A DNA stretch of 64,000 nucleotides from assembly GCA_017618115.1 (NCBI GenBank), contig JAFZUX010000009.1, positions 248,001-312,000 of the forward strand, written 5' to 3'. Shown here one piece after another: positions 18,667 through 28,001 of this stretch. A model generated the notes under the pieces. The model worked only from the letters and a program-made list of their open reading frames with translations, ran no database searches and had not been told where the DNA came from. The translations under genes and the position numbers were made by a program. The first letter of the stretch is position 1. Every line of letters starts with the position of its first letter. The stretch is from Bacteroidales bacterium. GTDB lineage: Bacteria; Bacteroidota; Bacteroidia; Bacteroidales; UBA932.

Positions 18667-21600
18667 ATGCGTACTCTGTTTAAATACATAGGTCGTGTGG
18701 TCATCACGCTGGTGGCTCTTGTGCTGTTGCTCTACCTTGTTGTGCAGCTGCCGGCCGTTCAGACCTGGAGCGCAAACAAAATTGCGGCAATGCTCACAAA
18801 AAACACCGGAGCGGATATCAAGATTAAAGCGCTCAATATCAAGTTCTTCAACCGCATATACGCAGAAGACGTCTCTGTAGTTATGGGTGATACCCTGGCT
18901 GTGGTAAACAAAATGGAGGCAAAGTTCTCCCTGAGGGGACTGCTCTCCGAGAGTTTAAGATTAAGAAGTGTGAAACTTAACGGAGGTAAGTTCTGCATTG
19001 TCAACGATACGGATTCCACAACCAATCTCAGCCGCTTTATCTCCATCTTCAAAAAGGAGAAGAAAAAGGAGTCCGATACAAAATTCCGTCTCAGAAATGT
19101 GGAGATAACGGATTTCACCTTTAAGTATGATAACAGATTCAAGGAGAGAAAGAGTGAAGAGTCTCAGATAGACTTTACCAATATTCTGGTAAGTAACCTG
19201 AATACCTCCATCTCCAACATCTACTTCTCCAACGACTCCACCTCCGCAGTTATTAACTCCCTCAGTTTCAATGAGAGGAGCGGACTGAACCTCAAATCTC
19301 TGGCATCTGATTTTAAGATGACCCCAAGTCAGATTTATCTCAACCAATTGGCTTTGGCCATAGACGAGAGCGTTATCAATACGGATCATCTTGCCTTTAA
19401 TTATAAGGACTTCAGCGCCTTCAAGACCTTTACGGATGATGTTGCTCTGGATGTTATACTAAAGAACACCGCACTGGATCTTAAGACATTGGGATACTTT
19501 GCTCCTAAACTCTCTAAATCAGACCTTAGGGTGAATCTGAACGGAGCGGTTGAGGGGCCGGTAAGAGACCTCAAGGCCAAGTATCTAACGGCTGTCAGCC
19601 AGAAGGGACAAACCAGCGCAACTATCAGGAATGCAAGAATCTACGGTCTTCCGGATAAAGACAATACCAATATCAGTGCAGATGTGGAGAGACTCTCTAC
19701 CACCGGTAAGGATCTGAGTGAGATAATCTACGGGTTCACCGGAAAAGGCGTCTCTGTTCTGGAGAATCTTCCGCCGTTGCTTACCTACGAATACTCAGGA
19801 AAAGTGTCCGGAAAACTGACTGCCCTTAATACTGAAGGAGTACTCCAATCCACAGACGGAACTGTAAGCCTGGCAGCCTCACTCTCCACTAAGGCAACCG
19901 GCAAAGAGCCTCTCTTCAAGGGATTTATAGATGCAAAAGAGTTTAACCTCGCTCCGTTTGTTTCCGGTGTAAAACTGGGCAAATTTACCGGAAGAGGAAA
20001 CGTTGAGATTATTCAGAATAACGGAACCGTTGTAAAGATAGATACCCTATCCATTTACAAGATTAACTTCAACGGCTACAACTTTACCAATTTGAGGGCC
20101 AAAGGCTCTCTGGATCCGGAGAAGTTTGAGGGAAAGGTTATATGCCATGACCCTGCATTGGACCTTCTTTTCCAGGGTGTTATATCCACCTCCAGGGTTG
20201 GGGAGAGAAGCTATAACTTCTACGCCAACATACCATACGCAGACCTTAAGGCTCTCAAGCTGGACAACAGAGATTCCATCTCCGTCATAAGCGCCTCAGT
20301 ATCTGCGGATTTAATTCAGAACAGAAACAACGATATCTTTGGATACGTCAATGTAGATGACTGCATCTACACCAACAGCAACGGCGAGTTCCCTATCGGG
20401 AATATAGATGCCAACTCCCTCTATCAGAATGACAAATATGTGATAAACTTCATATCCGACTTTGCTAAGGGAAGGTATGAGGGTACAACAATGATAGACG
20501 GTTTCATAGAGCAGATGAAGGAGCAGATACTCTCCACCCACCTTGGAAATCTGCTTTCAGACAGGAAAGAGAGTATTCGCGGAAACAGATACGGAGAGAA
20601 TTATTCTCTTACCCTTCAGACTCTCAACATGCAGGGAATCAACCAGTTTATCTGCCCGGGCCTCTATATTCAGCAGGGCAGTTCAATGAGGATAAGGGTC
20701 AGCGAGAATGACCACTACCGCATTATGCTTAACAGCGGAAGAGTTGCTCTGAGAGAGAATTATCTGAAGAATATCCGCCTGAATATAAGTGACAGAGACT
20801 CACTGATTACCGGCTCCTTCTTCTCCAAAGATATCTCCATTGCAGGGTTCGGTGTAGACAGCACCCGTATTATGGCAAGAGGTACGGATAACAATCTGAA
20901 TCTCAGCATCCGCTTCCACAATGACTCCACCGGTCTGAATAACACCAACCTTAATACCACGGTTAAGTTCCTCACAGATACTGTAATAGTTAAGGGCGGC
21001 CGCAGAATGTTCTTTGACAGCCCTATTCAGGTGGCTCTCAATAACTCAGACATTACACTGAAAGGAGTTAAGTGGGAGATAAACCCTTCTACAATAACCT
21101 ACTCAGATTCACTTATTTACGTAGACAATCTGAAGATATTCAACGGAGATCAGAACCTGATGGTTGGAGGTACGCTCTCCAAACACATACGAGACTCCCT
21201 GGGAATCAAGATGGAGCGCTTCAACATTGCCCTTTTGGAGCAGTTCCTCTCCAATGACTTTTCATTGCAAGGCTTGCTCTCCGGAAGAGCCATCTTCTCT
21301 CTAAACCCTAACAGCACCAGTATGATGGCAGGCTTTAGGGGAGACTCAATGTATGTAAACAATACTCCTGTTGGTCAGGCATTTATAAGCGGCAAATGGT
21401 CTCCTCAGAATCAGAGATATGATTTGCTGCTTCAGACAAAAGAGAAGGATCAGACAATGTTGAACATCAGAGGATATTACCGTCCTCAGGGTTCATACTT
21501 TGATTTCAACTCCACACTGAACGACTTCTCACTTGCCTACTTTGAGCAGCTGCTCTCCTCCGTAATAAGCAATACCTCAGGTTCTTTGAACGGAAAGGTT

Positions 21601-23178
21601 CACGCCTACGGAACGCCGAAGGAACTCCATATAATTGGAGAGGATTGCCGTTTCAACAACTTTAAGTTTAAGATAAACTTCCTTAACGTTCCGTTTACTC
21701 TGAACGGTCCGTTCACCATAAATGACAACGGCATAACCTTTAAGAACAACTCTGTAACCGATGATTTTGGCGGAAAGGGAGTGCTCTCCGGAGGAATCAC
21801 CTATAAGAATCTCAAGGATATAAAGGTTAGTACCAGATTAACGTTTGACAATCTCAACTGCCTGGACACCAAGGAGAAAGATAATGAAGACTTCTACGGA
21901 ACCATCTTTGCCAACGGCTCGGTTACCATAAAGGGTGATCCAAAGAAACTTAACCTGAACGTAAACGCCACCACTCGTCCTAAGAGCTTCCTTCACATTC
22001 CTGTTTCCCGCGCTTCCAAGGCCAGCAGAACCAATATCCTAACCTTCCGTCAACCTGAACAGATTGTGGAGATAGATCCTTACGATACTCTCTATTTCTC
22101 TGCAGGAAAGAGCGTTAAAGAGCCTATGGAACTGGATGTTGCACTCACCGTAAACTGCAACAACGATGCGGATATCTGGTTGGAGGTAGATAAGAGCACC
22201 GGAGATATAATCAAGGCAAAAGGAAGCGGAAGAGTTGGAATAAATGTAAATCCTCAGAAGAACAAGTTTAAACTATCCGGCAACTATAAGATTGACGAGG
22301 GCAGTTATCACTTTGTACTTATGGGACTTACATCCAGAGACTTCAAAGTTCAAAGCGGAAGCAGCATCTCCTTCAACGGAGATCTTCCTAACACCTCTTT
22401 GGATATTACCGCAATCTACAGAACAAAGACTGCAATCAACCGCCTTATTTCAGACTCCACATTCGTCTCATCAAGGGCGGTGGATGCTACCATCCACATT
22501 ACCGGACTGCTTTCCAACCCTCAGATAAAGTTTGGAATAGATATACCTGATCTTGAGCCTACTACAAAGGTTCAGGTGGAGGCGGCCCTCAACTCCGAGG
22601 AGAAGATTCAAAGACAGTTTGCCGCACTTTTGGCATTCGGAAGTTTTGTTCCCGAGACAGATTCCGGTATCTCCACAAATTCCAACGCTATCTATGCAAA
22701 CGCCTCCGGAATGTTGGTGGGACAACTCAACAACATCTTTATGCAACTTGGCATACCATTGGATTTGGGCTTTAACTACCAGCCCGGAACCAAGACCTTC
22801 TCAGATGCCTTTGAGGTTGCCGTATCTACGCAACTCTTTAACAACAGGGTAATTATAAACGGAAGTATGGGTAATGACCCTTACTCCTTCTACACCGGAA
22901 ATGACGTTAAGGGTAATATTGACGTAGAGGTTAAGATGAACCGCAAGGGTAACCTCCGTATGACCTTCTTCTCACACGCCACGGACTTCTACTCCAATGA
23001 CCTGGATATGAGCCAGAGAACAGGCCTCGGTGTGGCATACCAGAGAGAATTCAACTCATTCAGAGATATCTTCAGAAAGAAGAGCGCCGCTCAGAAAGAG
23101 TACGAGAGAATACTCCGCCTGAAGAAGAAAGAGGAACGTAAGGAGAGAAGGAAGGCAAAGAAAGAGAAGAAGGATTAG
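18667..23178 (+). CDS. tamB: Translocation and assembly module protein TamB
   Basis: This 1503-residue protein has one N-terminal membrane anchor (VVITLVALVLLLYLVVQL) and then a long stretch of repeated beta strands, the AsmA/TamB bridge layout. It ends with a DUF490 domain, including LNSEEKIQRQFAALLAFGSFVPE near residue 1330, and a Lys/Arg-rich tail. TamB-like proteins span the periplasm and carry lipid or help outer-membrane protein assembly. The ATG at 18667 was preferred to a GTG at 18637, which lies on the promoter box. No tamA gene is adjacent. Its end overlaps the convergent mtaB end by 4 bases. Confidence 0.92.
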   Translation: MRTLFKYIGRVVITLVALVLLLYLVVQLPAVQTWSANKIAAMLTKNTGADIKIKALNIKFFNRIYAEDVSVVMGDTLAVVNKMEAKFSLRGLLSESLRLRSVKLNGGKFCIVNDTDSTTNLSRFISIFKKEKKKESDTKFRLRNVEITDFTFKYDNRFKERKSEESQIDFTNILVSNLNTSISNIYFSNDSTSAVINSLSFNERSGLNLKSLASDFKMTPSQIYLNQLALAIDESVINTDHLAFNYKDFSAFKTFTDDVALDVILKNTALDLKTLGYFAPKLSKSDLRVNLNGAVEGPVRDLKAKYLTAVSQKGQTSATIRNARIYGLPDKDNTNISADVERLSTTGKDLSEIIYGFTGKGVSVLENLPPLLTYEYSGKVSGKLTALNTEGVLQSTDGTVSLAASLSTKATGKEPLFKGFIDAKEFNLAPFVSGVKLGKFTGRGNVEIIQNNGTVVKIDTLSIYKINFNGYNFTNLRAKGSLDPEKFEGKVICHDPALDLLFQGVISTSRVGERSYNFYANIPYADLKALKLDNRDSISVISASVSADLIQNRNNDIFGYVNVDDCIYTNSNGEFPIGNIDANSLYQNDKYVINFISDFAKGRYEGTTMIDGFIEQMKEQILSTHLGNLLSDRKESIRGNRYGENYSLTLQTLNMQGINQFICPGLYIQQGSSMRIRVSENDHYRIMLNSGRVALRENYLKNIRLNISDRDSLITGSFFSKDISIAGFGVDSTRIMARGTDNNLNLSIRFHNDSTGLNNTNLNTTVKFLTDTVIVKGGRRMFFDSPIQVALNNSDITLKGVKWEINPSTITYSDSLIYVDNLKIFNGDQNLMVGGTLSKHIRDSLGIKMERFNIALLEQFLSNDFSLQGLLSGRAIFSLNPNSTSMMAGFRGDSMYVNNTPVGQAFISGKWSPQNQRYDLLLQTKEKDQTMLNIRGYYRPQGSYFDFNSTLNDFSLAYFEQLLSSVISNTSGSLNGKVHAYGTPKELHIIGEDCRFNNFKFKINFLNVPFTLNGPFTINDNGITFKNNSVTDDFGGKGVLSGGITYKNLKDIKVSTRLTFDNLNCLDTKEKDNEDFYGTIFANGSVTIKGDPKKLNLNVNATTRPKSFLHIPVSRASKASRTNILTFRQPEQIVEIDPYDTLYFSAGKSVKEPMELDVALTVNCNNDADIWLEVDKSTGDIIKAKGSGRVGINVNPQKNKFKLSGNYKIDEGSYHFVLMGLTSRDFKVQSGSSISFNGDLPNTSLDITAIYRTKTAINRLISDSTFVSSRAVDATIHITGLLSNPQIKFGIDIPDLEPTTKVQVEAALNSEEKIQRQFAALLAFGSFVPETDSGISTNSNAIYANASGMLVGQLNNIFMQLGIPLDLGFNYQPGTKTFSDAFEVAVSTQLFNNRVIINGSMGNDPYSFYTGNDVKGNIDVEVKMNRKGNLRMTFFSHATDFYSNDLDMSQRTGLGVAYQREFNSFRDIFRKKSAAQKEYERILRLKKKEERKERRKAKKEKKD

Positions 23179-24380
23179 AGAACAACCTCCTCTATTTTCC
23201 CAATTGAAAGTTCGTTATAAGGTCTTTCCACCCTAATGTAATTACCTGTATATCCGCCCATAAGAGAGCCGTTGCCGGTAACTTTGCCCTCAAAGAGAAC
23301 CTTTTGAACACTCCCTTTGAAACGGTTGCAGTACTCTGCGTGCAACTCGTCGGATAGTTCCTCCAACGCTTTAACTCTTTGCGTCTTAACGGATTCAGGA
23401 AGATGCCCCTCCATCTTATAGGCAACGGTTCCCTCCCTCTTGGAATATGGGAATATGTGTAGAAACGCCGGTTTGATGGAACGGATAAAGTGAAGCTCCT
23501 CATTGAACTCCTCCTCCGTTTCACCCGGGAATCCGGCAATTACATCTATGCCAAAGAAAACATCTCCCATCTTCTTTCTGATGTACTCTATTTTACTGCG
23601 GAACAGAGCGGTATCATACCTGCGCCTCATCCTCTTAAGCACCGTATCCGAACCGCTCTGAAGCGGAATATGGAAGTGCGGCTGGAACTTTTTGGAGGTG
23701 CTTATCCAATCTATCATCTCATCCGTCAGAAGGTTTGGCTCAATTGAAGAAATCCTGTAACGCTCAATCCCCTCAACCTTATCCAACTCCTTCAGAACAG
23801 GGAGCAATCCCCCTTCATAGTCCCCGATGTTAACTCCCGTTAAGACAATCTCTTTCACCCCTTTTGAGGCAATCTTTCTTGCCTGAGAGAGCAGAACATC
23901 CATTGGGACGCTTCTGCTTCTTCCTCTGGCATAAGGGATTGCGCAGTATGTGCAGAAATAGTTGCAGCCGTCCTGAACCTTTAAGAACGAACGGGTACGC
24001 TCTCCATAGGAGCAGGCCGGAAATATGGACTCAACAGATTTTGAGAGAATACTCCCCTTCTCCTTCTGACCGAATACGGCACTCACCCCCTCTATCTTTT
24101 CAATTTCTTCTCTCTTAAGCTCTGCATAACAGCCGGTTACATAGATAACGGCAGATGGGTTTCTGCGGTGGATTTTACGGATTATGTTGCGGCACTTCTT
24201 TTCAGAATGCTCGGTTACGGTGCAGGTATTCACAACAAAGATGTCTGCACTTTCGTTTGCGGAAACCTCTCTGAAACCGGCCTTTACAAACTGCTGAGCA
24301 ATTGCGCTGCTCTCCGCAAAGTTCAGTTTGCAACCCAGTGTCACAACTGCAACGCTCCGTGTCTTATCCGTAGAACTCAC
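23175..24380 (-). CDS. mtaB: tRNA t6A37 methylthiotransferase MtaB
   Basis: This 401-residue radical-SAM enzyme converts t6A37 to ms2t6A37. The N-terminal domain holds the three cysteines of the auxiliary iron-sulfur cluster (GCKLNFAE, NTCTVTE, VTGCYAEL). The radical-SAM motif C-x-x-x-C-x-x-C is in CNYFCTYCAIP, and a C-terminal TRAM-like domain ends the protein. MtaB is favoured over MiaB by the short N-terminus and VTLGCKLNFAESS. It lies next to folB with no gap, in a minus-strand operon that starts at the RsmI-like gene. Confidence 0.94.
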   Translation of the reverse strand: MSSTDKTRSVAVVTLGCKLNFAESSAIAQQFVKAGFREVSANESADIFVVNTCTVTEHSEKKCRNIIRKIHRRNPSAVIYVTGCYAELKREEIEKIEGVSAVFGQKEKGSILSKSVESIFPACSYGERTRSFLKVQDGCNYFCTYCAIPYARGRSRSVPMDVLLSQARKIASKGVKEIVLTGVNIGDYEGGLLPVLKELDKVEGIERYRISSIEPNLLTDEMIDWISTSKKFQPHFHIPLQSGSDTVLKRMRRRYDTALFRSKIEYIRKKMGDVFFGIDVIAGFPGETEEEFNEELHFIRSIKPAFLHIFPYSKREGTVAYKMEGHLPESVKTQRVKALEELSDELHAEYCNRFKGSVQKVLFEGKVTGNGSLMGGYTGNYIRVERPYNELSIGKIEEVVL

Positions 24381-24731
24381 TTATAACTGGTATGTTACGC
24401 TGGATGCGTAGAGTTTCCCGCCCAGCGGAGGGTTCAGTTTATCTACAGTAACCTTAGCCTTCTCAATGGTTGGAAAATTCTCCTTAACCGCACTCACAAT
24501 CCTCTTTGCCACATTCTCCAGCAGTGCGGAAGGCTTCTCCATCTCACTCTTTACAATATCATAAAGATCCTGATAATTAACAGCATGCTCAATATCGTCA
24601 CTCTCCGCAGCCCTGGAGAAATCTCCCTCTACGCAAAGATTGACCACAAAGCGGTTTCCTACAACCCTCTCCTGGCTGAAACAGCCGTGATAGGCGTAGA
24701 ACTCCATATCTTTTAACTCTATCTTATACAT
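24381..24731 (-). CDS. folB: Dihydroneopterin aldolase
   Basis: The 116-residue enzyme of folate synthesis cleaves dihydroneopterin to hydroxymethyl-dihydropterin. The start IELKDMEFYAYHGCFSQER carries the family motif with Tyr and Gly, and the conserved Lys and Glu follow in VTVDKLNPPLGG. I chose the ATG at 24731 because the longer frame would run into the upstream gene; the resulting gap is 2 bases. It is the middle gene of the RsmI-like/folB/mtaB operon. Confidence 0.93.
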   Translation of the reverse strand: MYKIELKDMEFYAYHGCFSQERVVGNRFVVNLCVEGDFSRAAESDDIEHAVNYQDLYDIVKSEMEKPSALLENVAKRIVSAVKENFPTIEKAKVTVDKLNPPLGGKLYASSVTYQL

Positions 24732-24733
24732 AA

Positions 24734-25441
24734 TCAACCAAGTAAAATGAAGACGCATGGTCTTTTACCAATCTTTATCCCGCTCTTTTTCCACATCCCC
24801 ACAGGTTTAGTCTTGATAAACTCGCTAGGAAGGGAGATGTCTGCAGCAATGGTAAGCATTGTGTTTGAGGAACATACCTCCATAAAGGATGAAAGGAGTG
24901 AATCATTGCGGTAAGGTGTCTCAATGAATATCTGACTCTGATTCAGTTTCTTGGAGAGAGCCTCCAGTTGACGGATCTTTGCCCTTCTGGCCTCCTCCTT
25001 AATTGGAAGGTAGCCGTTGAAGGCAAAGTTCTGCCCCTGCAAGCCGCTGGCCATCAGAGCCATCATTAAAGAGGATGGCCCAACCAGAGGAATCACCTGA
25101 ATATCCTCCGCGTGAGCTGCAGCAACCAGAATTGCACCCGGGTCTGCAACCGCCGGAAGTCCGGCCTCCGAGATAAGTCCTACGTCATTCCCCTCCTTAA
25201 GAAGAGAGACATAGCCGGCCGCCGTTTTAGGGTCTGTATGTTCGTTCAACTCGTAAAAATTGAGCTGCTCTATTTTTCCCTTGAGTCCGCAGCGGGAGAG
25301 GAAACGTCTTGCGGTTGTAATCTCCTCAACCACAAAATGTTTTACTGTCTCCATTATATAAATATTGAGAGCCGGTACGCTATCCGTAACGGGGCTCTCT
25401 CCCAGCGGAGAGGGAATCAGATATAGTTTACCTTTTGACAT
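24734..25441 (-). CDS. SAM-dependent methyltransferase, RsmI/tetrapyrrole methylase family
   Basis: The 235-residue protein has the tetrapyrrole-methylase fold: KLYLIPSPLGE at the start, DVGLISEAGLPAVADPG in the SAM-binding loop, VIPLVGPSSLMMALMASGL, then FNGYLP and FIETPYRNDSLL. It resembles RsmI, which methylates the 2'-OH of C1402 in 16S rRNA, but is short and lacks the full N-terminal GTLYxVxTPIGN form. Bacteroidota commonly carry such a second RsmI-like protein, so the exact target is uncertain. The ATG at 25441 was chosen over a GTG two codons upstream. Confidence 0.82.
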   Translation of the reverse strand: MSKGKLYLIPSPLGESPVTDSVPALNIYIMETVKHFVVEEITTARRFLSRCGLKGKIEQLNFYELNEHTDPKTAAGYVSLLKEGNDVGLISEAGLPAVADPGAILVAAAHAEDIQVIPLVGPSSLMMALMASGLQGQNFAFNGYLPIKEEARRAKIRQLEALSKKLNQSQIFIETPYRNDSLLSSFMEVCSSNTMLTIAADISLPSEFIKTKPVGMWKKSGIKIGKRPCVFILLG

Positions 25442-25446
25442 CGGCA

Positions 25447-25454
25447 CAAAGATA
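25447..25454 (-). promoter_or_regulatory. -7 box of the RsmI-like/folB/mtaB operon
   Basis: TATCTTTG on the minus strand (25454 down to 25447) ends 5 bases before the ATG at 25441, suggesting a leaderless or near-leaderless mRNA. Confidence 0.55.
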
Positions 25455-25478
25455 GATTTAATTTCATAATTTTACATT

Positions 25479-26270
25479 ATGAAGAATTCAATCACATTCC
25501 TAGGAACCGGAACCTCTACGGGCGTCCCAATGATTGGGTGCCACTGCTCCGTATGCACTTCAGATGATCCCAGAGATAAGAGACTGAGGACCTCCGCCCT
25601 TGTGGAATATGATGGTCTTAAGTTACTTATAGATTGCGGACCGGACTTCAGAACCCAGGCTCTCACCTACTCAATTGAGAACTTTGACGCCATTCTTTTA
25701 ACCCACCAGCATAAGGACCATACCGGCGGTTTGGATGATATAAGAGCGCTCAACTACATCTGCCGTAAATCTTTCCCTATCTACTGTGAAAACAGGGTCT
25801 TAAACGGGCTTAAAAGAGAGTATGACTACGTCTTCTCTCCCAACCCCTACCCCGGAATTCCTCAGTTTGACATCCATATCATAGATGAGAACCCTTTCCA
25901 AATTGAGGGCCGTACAATCGTGCCAATCAGGGCAATGCACGCCTCTCTCCCAATTCTCGGATTCAGGTTTGGCGCTCTGGCCTACATTACGGATGCCAGC
26001 AGTATAAATGATAAGGAGATTGAAAAGCTTAAAGGGCTCAATGTGTTGGTAGTAAGTGCGGTAAGAAGAACAAAGCATCCTTCTCACCTATCGCTGAAAC
26101 AAGCGGTGGAACTGGCGGTTACAGTAGGAGCAAAGGAGAGTTACATAACTCACATCTCTCACCAAATGGCGGAAGATGAGAGGAATATAAAGGGAAGACA
26201 CGCAGATCTGATGAAGGAGATGCCTTACGGAGTCTCCATTGCGTATGACGGTCTTAAAGTAGAATTCTGA
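25479..26270 (+). CDS. MBL-fold metallo-hydrolase, PhnP-like
   Basis: This 263-residue protein has the metallo-beta-lactamase motif THQHKDHTGG and a PhnP-type N-terminus, FLGTGTSTGVPMIGCHCSVC, whose paired cysteines bind a structural zinc. Further ligands are in MHASLPILGF and YITDASS, and THISHQM lies near the end. PhnP hydrolyses cyclic phosphodiesters, and related lipoate-cluster proteins exist; without phn genes nearby the substrate is open. It is divergent from the RsmI-like gene, and the cdd gene begins on the other strand right after its stop. Confidence 0.85.
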   Translation: MKNSITFLGTGTSTGVPMIGCHCSVCTSDDPRDKRLRTSALVEYDGLKLLIDCGPDFRTQALTYSIENFDAILLTHQHKDHTGGLDDIRALNYICRKSFPIYCENRVLNGLKREYDYVFSPNPYPGIPQFDIHIIDENPFQIEGRTIVPIRAMHASLPILGFRFGALAYITDASSINDKEIEKLKGLNVLVVSAVRRTKHPSHLSLKQAVELAVTVGAKESYITHISHQMAEDERNIKGRHADLMKEMPYGVSIAYDGLKVEF

Positions 26271-26744
26271 TTACTTCAGGTTATCAAAAGAGAAAGGAAT
26301 CAGATCATTAATTGAACCAATCACCTCAATCTTTTTGGCAGAACCCAATATCACCTTTATTGGAACGCCTCCCCTCTTCTGTGCGTCCAGCATAACCTGA
26401 ATGCAGGCGCCGCAAGGACGGGTCGGAGTCTCGGTAAGGCGTCTGCCCCTCTTGGCAGCTATCGCGATACTCTCAACAGCCACACCGGGGAAGTGAGAAA
26501 GGGCGTAAAACAGTGCAATTCTCTCTGCACAAAGGCCGGAAGGAAAGGCCTCGTTCTCCTGATTTGCAGCTTTAACTATCTCACCGTTAGCGAGTCTGAG
26601 GGCCGCACCCACATGAAAGTTTGAAAAAGGAGAGTATGAAAGAGAGCAGGCAGAAACCGCCTCTTTTAGCAGTTGCGCATCTTGTTCGGATAACTGATCC
26701 TTAGATGTGAACTCCTGATATTCAATAGTTATTTTTTTCTTCAT
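26271..26744 (-). CDS. cdd: Cytidine deaminase
   Basis: This 157-residue enzyme deaminates cytidine and deoxycytidine for pyrimidine salvage. It shows YSPFSNFHVGAAL, NQENEAFPSGLCAERIALFYA with the first zinc Cys and the catalytic Glu, and TRPCGACIQVMLD with the two other zinc cysteines. A short N-terminal extension of about 25 residues is usual in the phylum. The ATG at 26744 was preferred to a TTG three codons upstream that sits on the promoter. Confidence 0.95.
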   Translation of the reverse strand: MKKKITIEYQEFTSKDQLSEQDAQLLKEAVSACSLSYSPFSNFHVGAALRLANGEIVKAANQENEAFPSGLCAERIALFYALSHFPGVAVESIAIAAKRGRRLTETPTRPCGACIQVMLDAQKRGGVPIKVILGSAKKIEVIGSINDLIPFSFDNLK

Positions 26745-26750
26745 ACAGTA

Positions 26751-26758
26751 CAAATTTA
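26751..26758 (-). promoter_or_regulatory. -7 box of cdd
   Basis: TAAATTTG on the minus strand (26758 down to 26751) is 6 bases from the cdd start codon and is the mirror image of the mltG box two bases away. Confidence 0.55.
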
Positions 26759-26760
26759 AC

Positions 26761-26768
26761 TAAATTTG
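26761..26768 (+). promoter_or_regulatory. -7 box of mltG
   Basis: TAAATTTG on the plus strand lies 28 bases before the mltG ATG. With the cdd box it forms a near-perfect inverted repeat, CAAATTTA-AC-TAAATTTG, at 26751-26768. Confidence 0.55.
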
Positions 26769-26796
26769 TCTATCGGAGATTGAAAAGAGAAAAAAT

Positions 26797-27846
26797 ATGA
26801 GCAATAAAAAGAGAAAAGGAGGAAAAACAATCCTCGCAATCATCATCCTGGCAGTGATTTGCCTTGCAGGATACAACGCCTTCAAATATCTGGAGAAGCA
26901 CCGCAAGAACGTAATTGGAAAGAGTACGCTCTACATCAGACCCGGCACTGATTTCCAAACTCTTATGGACACCCTCTCCGGCAGGCTTATAAACCTTAAA
27001 TCTTTCATAAAGATTGCGGAGAAGGAGCAACTCCCTTCTCAGATTCATCCGGGCCGTTACGTCATTGATTCCACTATGAGTAACATACAGTTGGTCAGGA
27101 ACTTAAAGTACGGATATCAATCTCCTCTGATGGTCTCCATAAACGGCCGCATCCGCACCTCAAAACAATTGGCCGCAAAACTTGGAAAGAGGCTCTGCGC
27201 AGATTCCGCAGAATTTATGGAGGCATTTAAAGACAACAACTTCCTAAAGAGCCTTGAGACGGATACCTCCAATCTGCTATCTCTCATAATTCCGGAGAGT
27301 TACGAGTTTTACTGGACTGTTACTCCAAAGGAGTTTCTCCAGAGGATGAAAAAGGAGAGAGACAAGTTCTGGACTCCGGAGAGAATCCAGCAGGCAAGAG
27401 AACTAAAGCTTACCCCTAACCAGGTCTCCGTTTTGGCCTCCATTGTTTATGGAGAGAGCAACTATGTACCTGAGTATCCAAAGATTGCAAGCGTTTACCT
27501 TAACCGTTTGAATAAGGGCTGGAAACTCTGTGCAGACCCTACGGTTGTCTATGCCACCGGAGATTTCACCCTTAAGAGAGTTCTTAAAAAGCATCTGGAG
27601 ACAGACTCTCCTTACAACACCTATAAGGTGTACGGACTTCCTCCGGGCCCAATTATGATACCTACCAAAGAGTGTATAGACGGCGTTCTAAACTCCGATA
27701 AGACAGACTATTACTACTTCTGCGCAAGCCCTTCCTTCAACGGCACGCACCGGTTTGCACGCACGGAGAGGGAGCATTTTGCAAACGCTGCAGCCTACAG
27801 AAAAGGGTATGATTCTCTGATGAGAGCCAAAGCAAAGGCAAACTGA
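26797..27846 (+). CDS. mltG: Endolytic murein transglycosylase MltG
   Basis: This 349-residue inner-membrane protein cuts nascent glycan strands and so releases peptidoglycan from its lipid anchor. It has a Lys/Arg-rich cytoplasmic tip, one membrane helix (ILAIIILAVICLAGYNAF), a LysM-like domain and a YceG domain. The catalytic motif ASIVYGES contains Glu220, which aligns with Glu218 of E. coli MltG, followed by VYLNRL and LCADPTVVYATG. Length is normal. It precedes the SRP RNA gene on the same strand. Confidence 0.95.
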   Translation: MSNKKRKGGKTILAIIILAVICLAGYNAFKYLEKHRKNVIGKSTLYIRPGTDFQTLMDTLSGRLINLKSFIKIAEKEQLPSQIHPGRYVIDSTMSNIQLVRNLKYGYQSPLMVSINGRIRTSKQLAAKLGKRLCADSAEFMEAFKDNNFLKSLETDTSNLLSLIIPESYEFYWTVTPKEFLQRMKKERDKFWTPERIQQARELKLTPNQVSVLASIVYGESNYVPEYPKIASVYLNRLNKGWKLCADPTVVYATGDFTLKRVLKKHLETDSPYNTYKVYGLPPGPIMIPTKECIDGVLNSDKTDYYYFCASPSFNGTHRFARTEREHFANAAAYRKGYDSLMRAKAKAN

Positions 27847-27868
27847 GTATAAAAGAGAAAAAATTGTC

Positions 27869-27876
27869 TATATTTG
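27869..27876 (+). promoter_or_regulatory. -7 box of the SRP RNA gene
   Basis: TATATTTG fits TAnnTTTG and is placed 5 bases before the first base of the terminal stem of the SRP RNA. Confidence 0.65.
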
Positions 27877-27878
27877 CA

Positions 27879-27981
27879 GCGGGGTAAGTCGTATACGACC
27901 AGCTCCCTCAAAACTCCCCCAGGGTCGGAAGGCAGCAAGGGTATGAGGTTGTAGCGGTGCGATATATCAAGCTTGCCCCTT
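27879..27981 (+). ncRNA. ffs: Signal recognition particle RNA (4.5S, small bacterial type)
   Basis: The roughly 100-base RNA has the Ffh-binding domain with its GGAA tetraloop and asymmetric loop (CAGGGTCGGAAGGCAGCAAGGG, within 27919-27942). The ends pair perfectly: GGGGTAAG at 27881-27888 with CTTGCCCC at 27972-27979, allowing one G-U. It lacks the Alu domain, as expected for the short Gram-negative form. The 3' T-run directly after the stem serves as terminator. With Ffh it targets membrane proteins to SecYEG. The exact 5' and 3' ends are estimated. Confidence 0.93.
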
Positions 27982-27989
27982 TTTTATTT
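27972..27989 (+). terminator. T-rich end of the SRP RNA transcript
   Basis: The 3' half of the closing stem is followed at once by a T-run (27980-27985), making the RNA's own terminal helix part of the stop signal. Some read-through into mnmA, 13 bases further on, is possible. Confidence 0.6.
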
Positions 27990-28001
27990 ACCATTTACCA
28001 A

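Noticed and set aside
27957..28001. A longer N-terminus for MnmA
   Set aside because: The extra 15 codons are read from inside the SRP RNA; the ATG at 28002 matches the family's start just before GLSGGVDSS.
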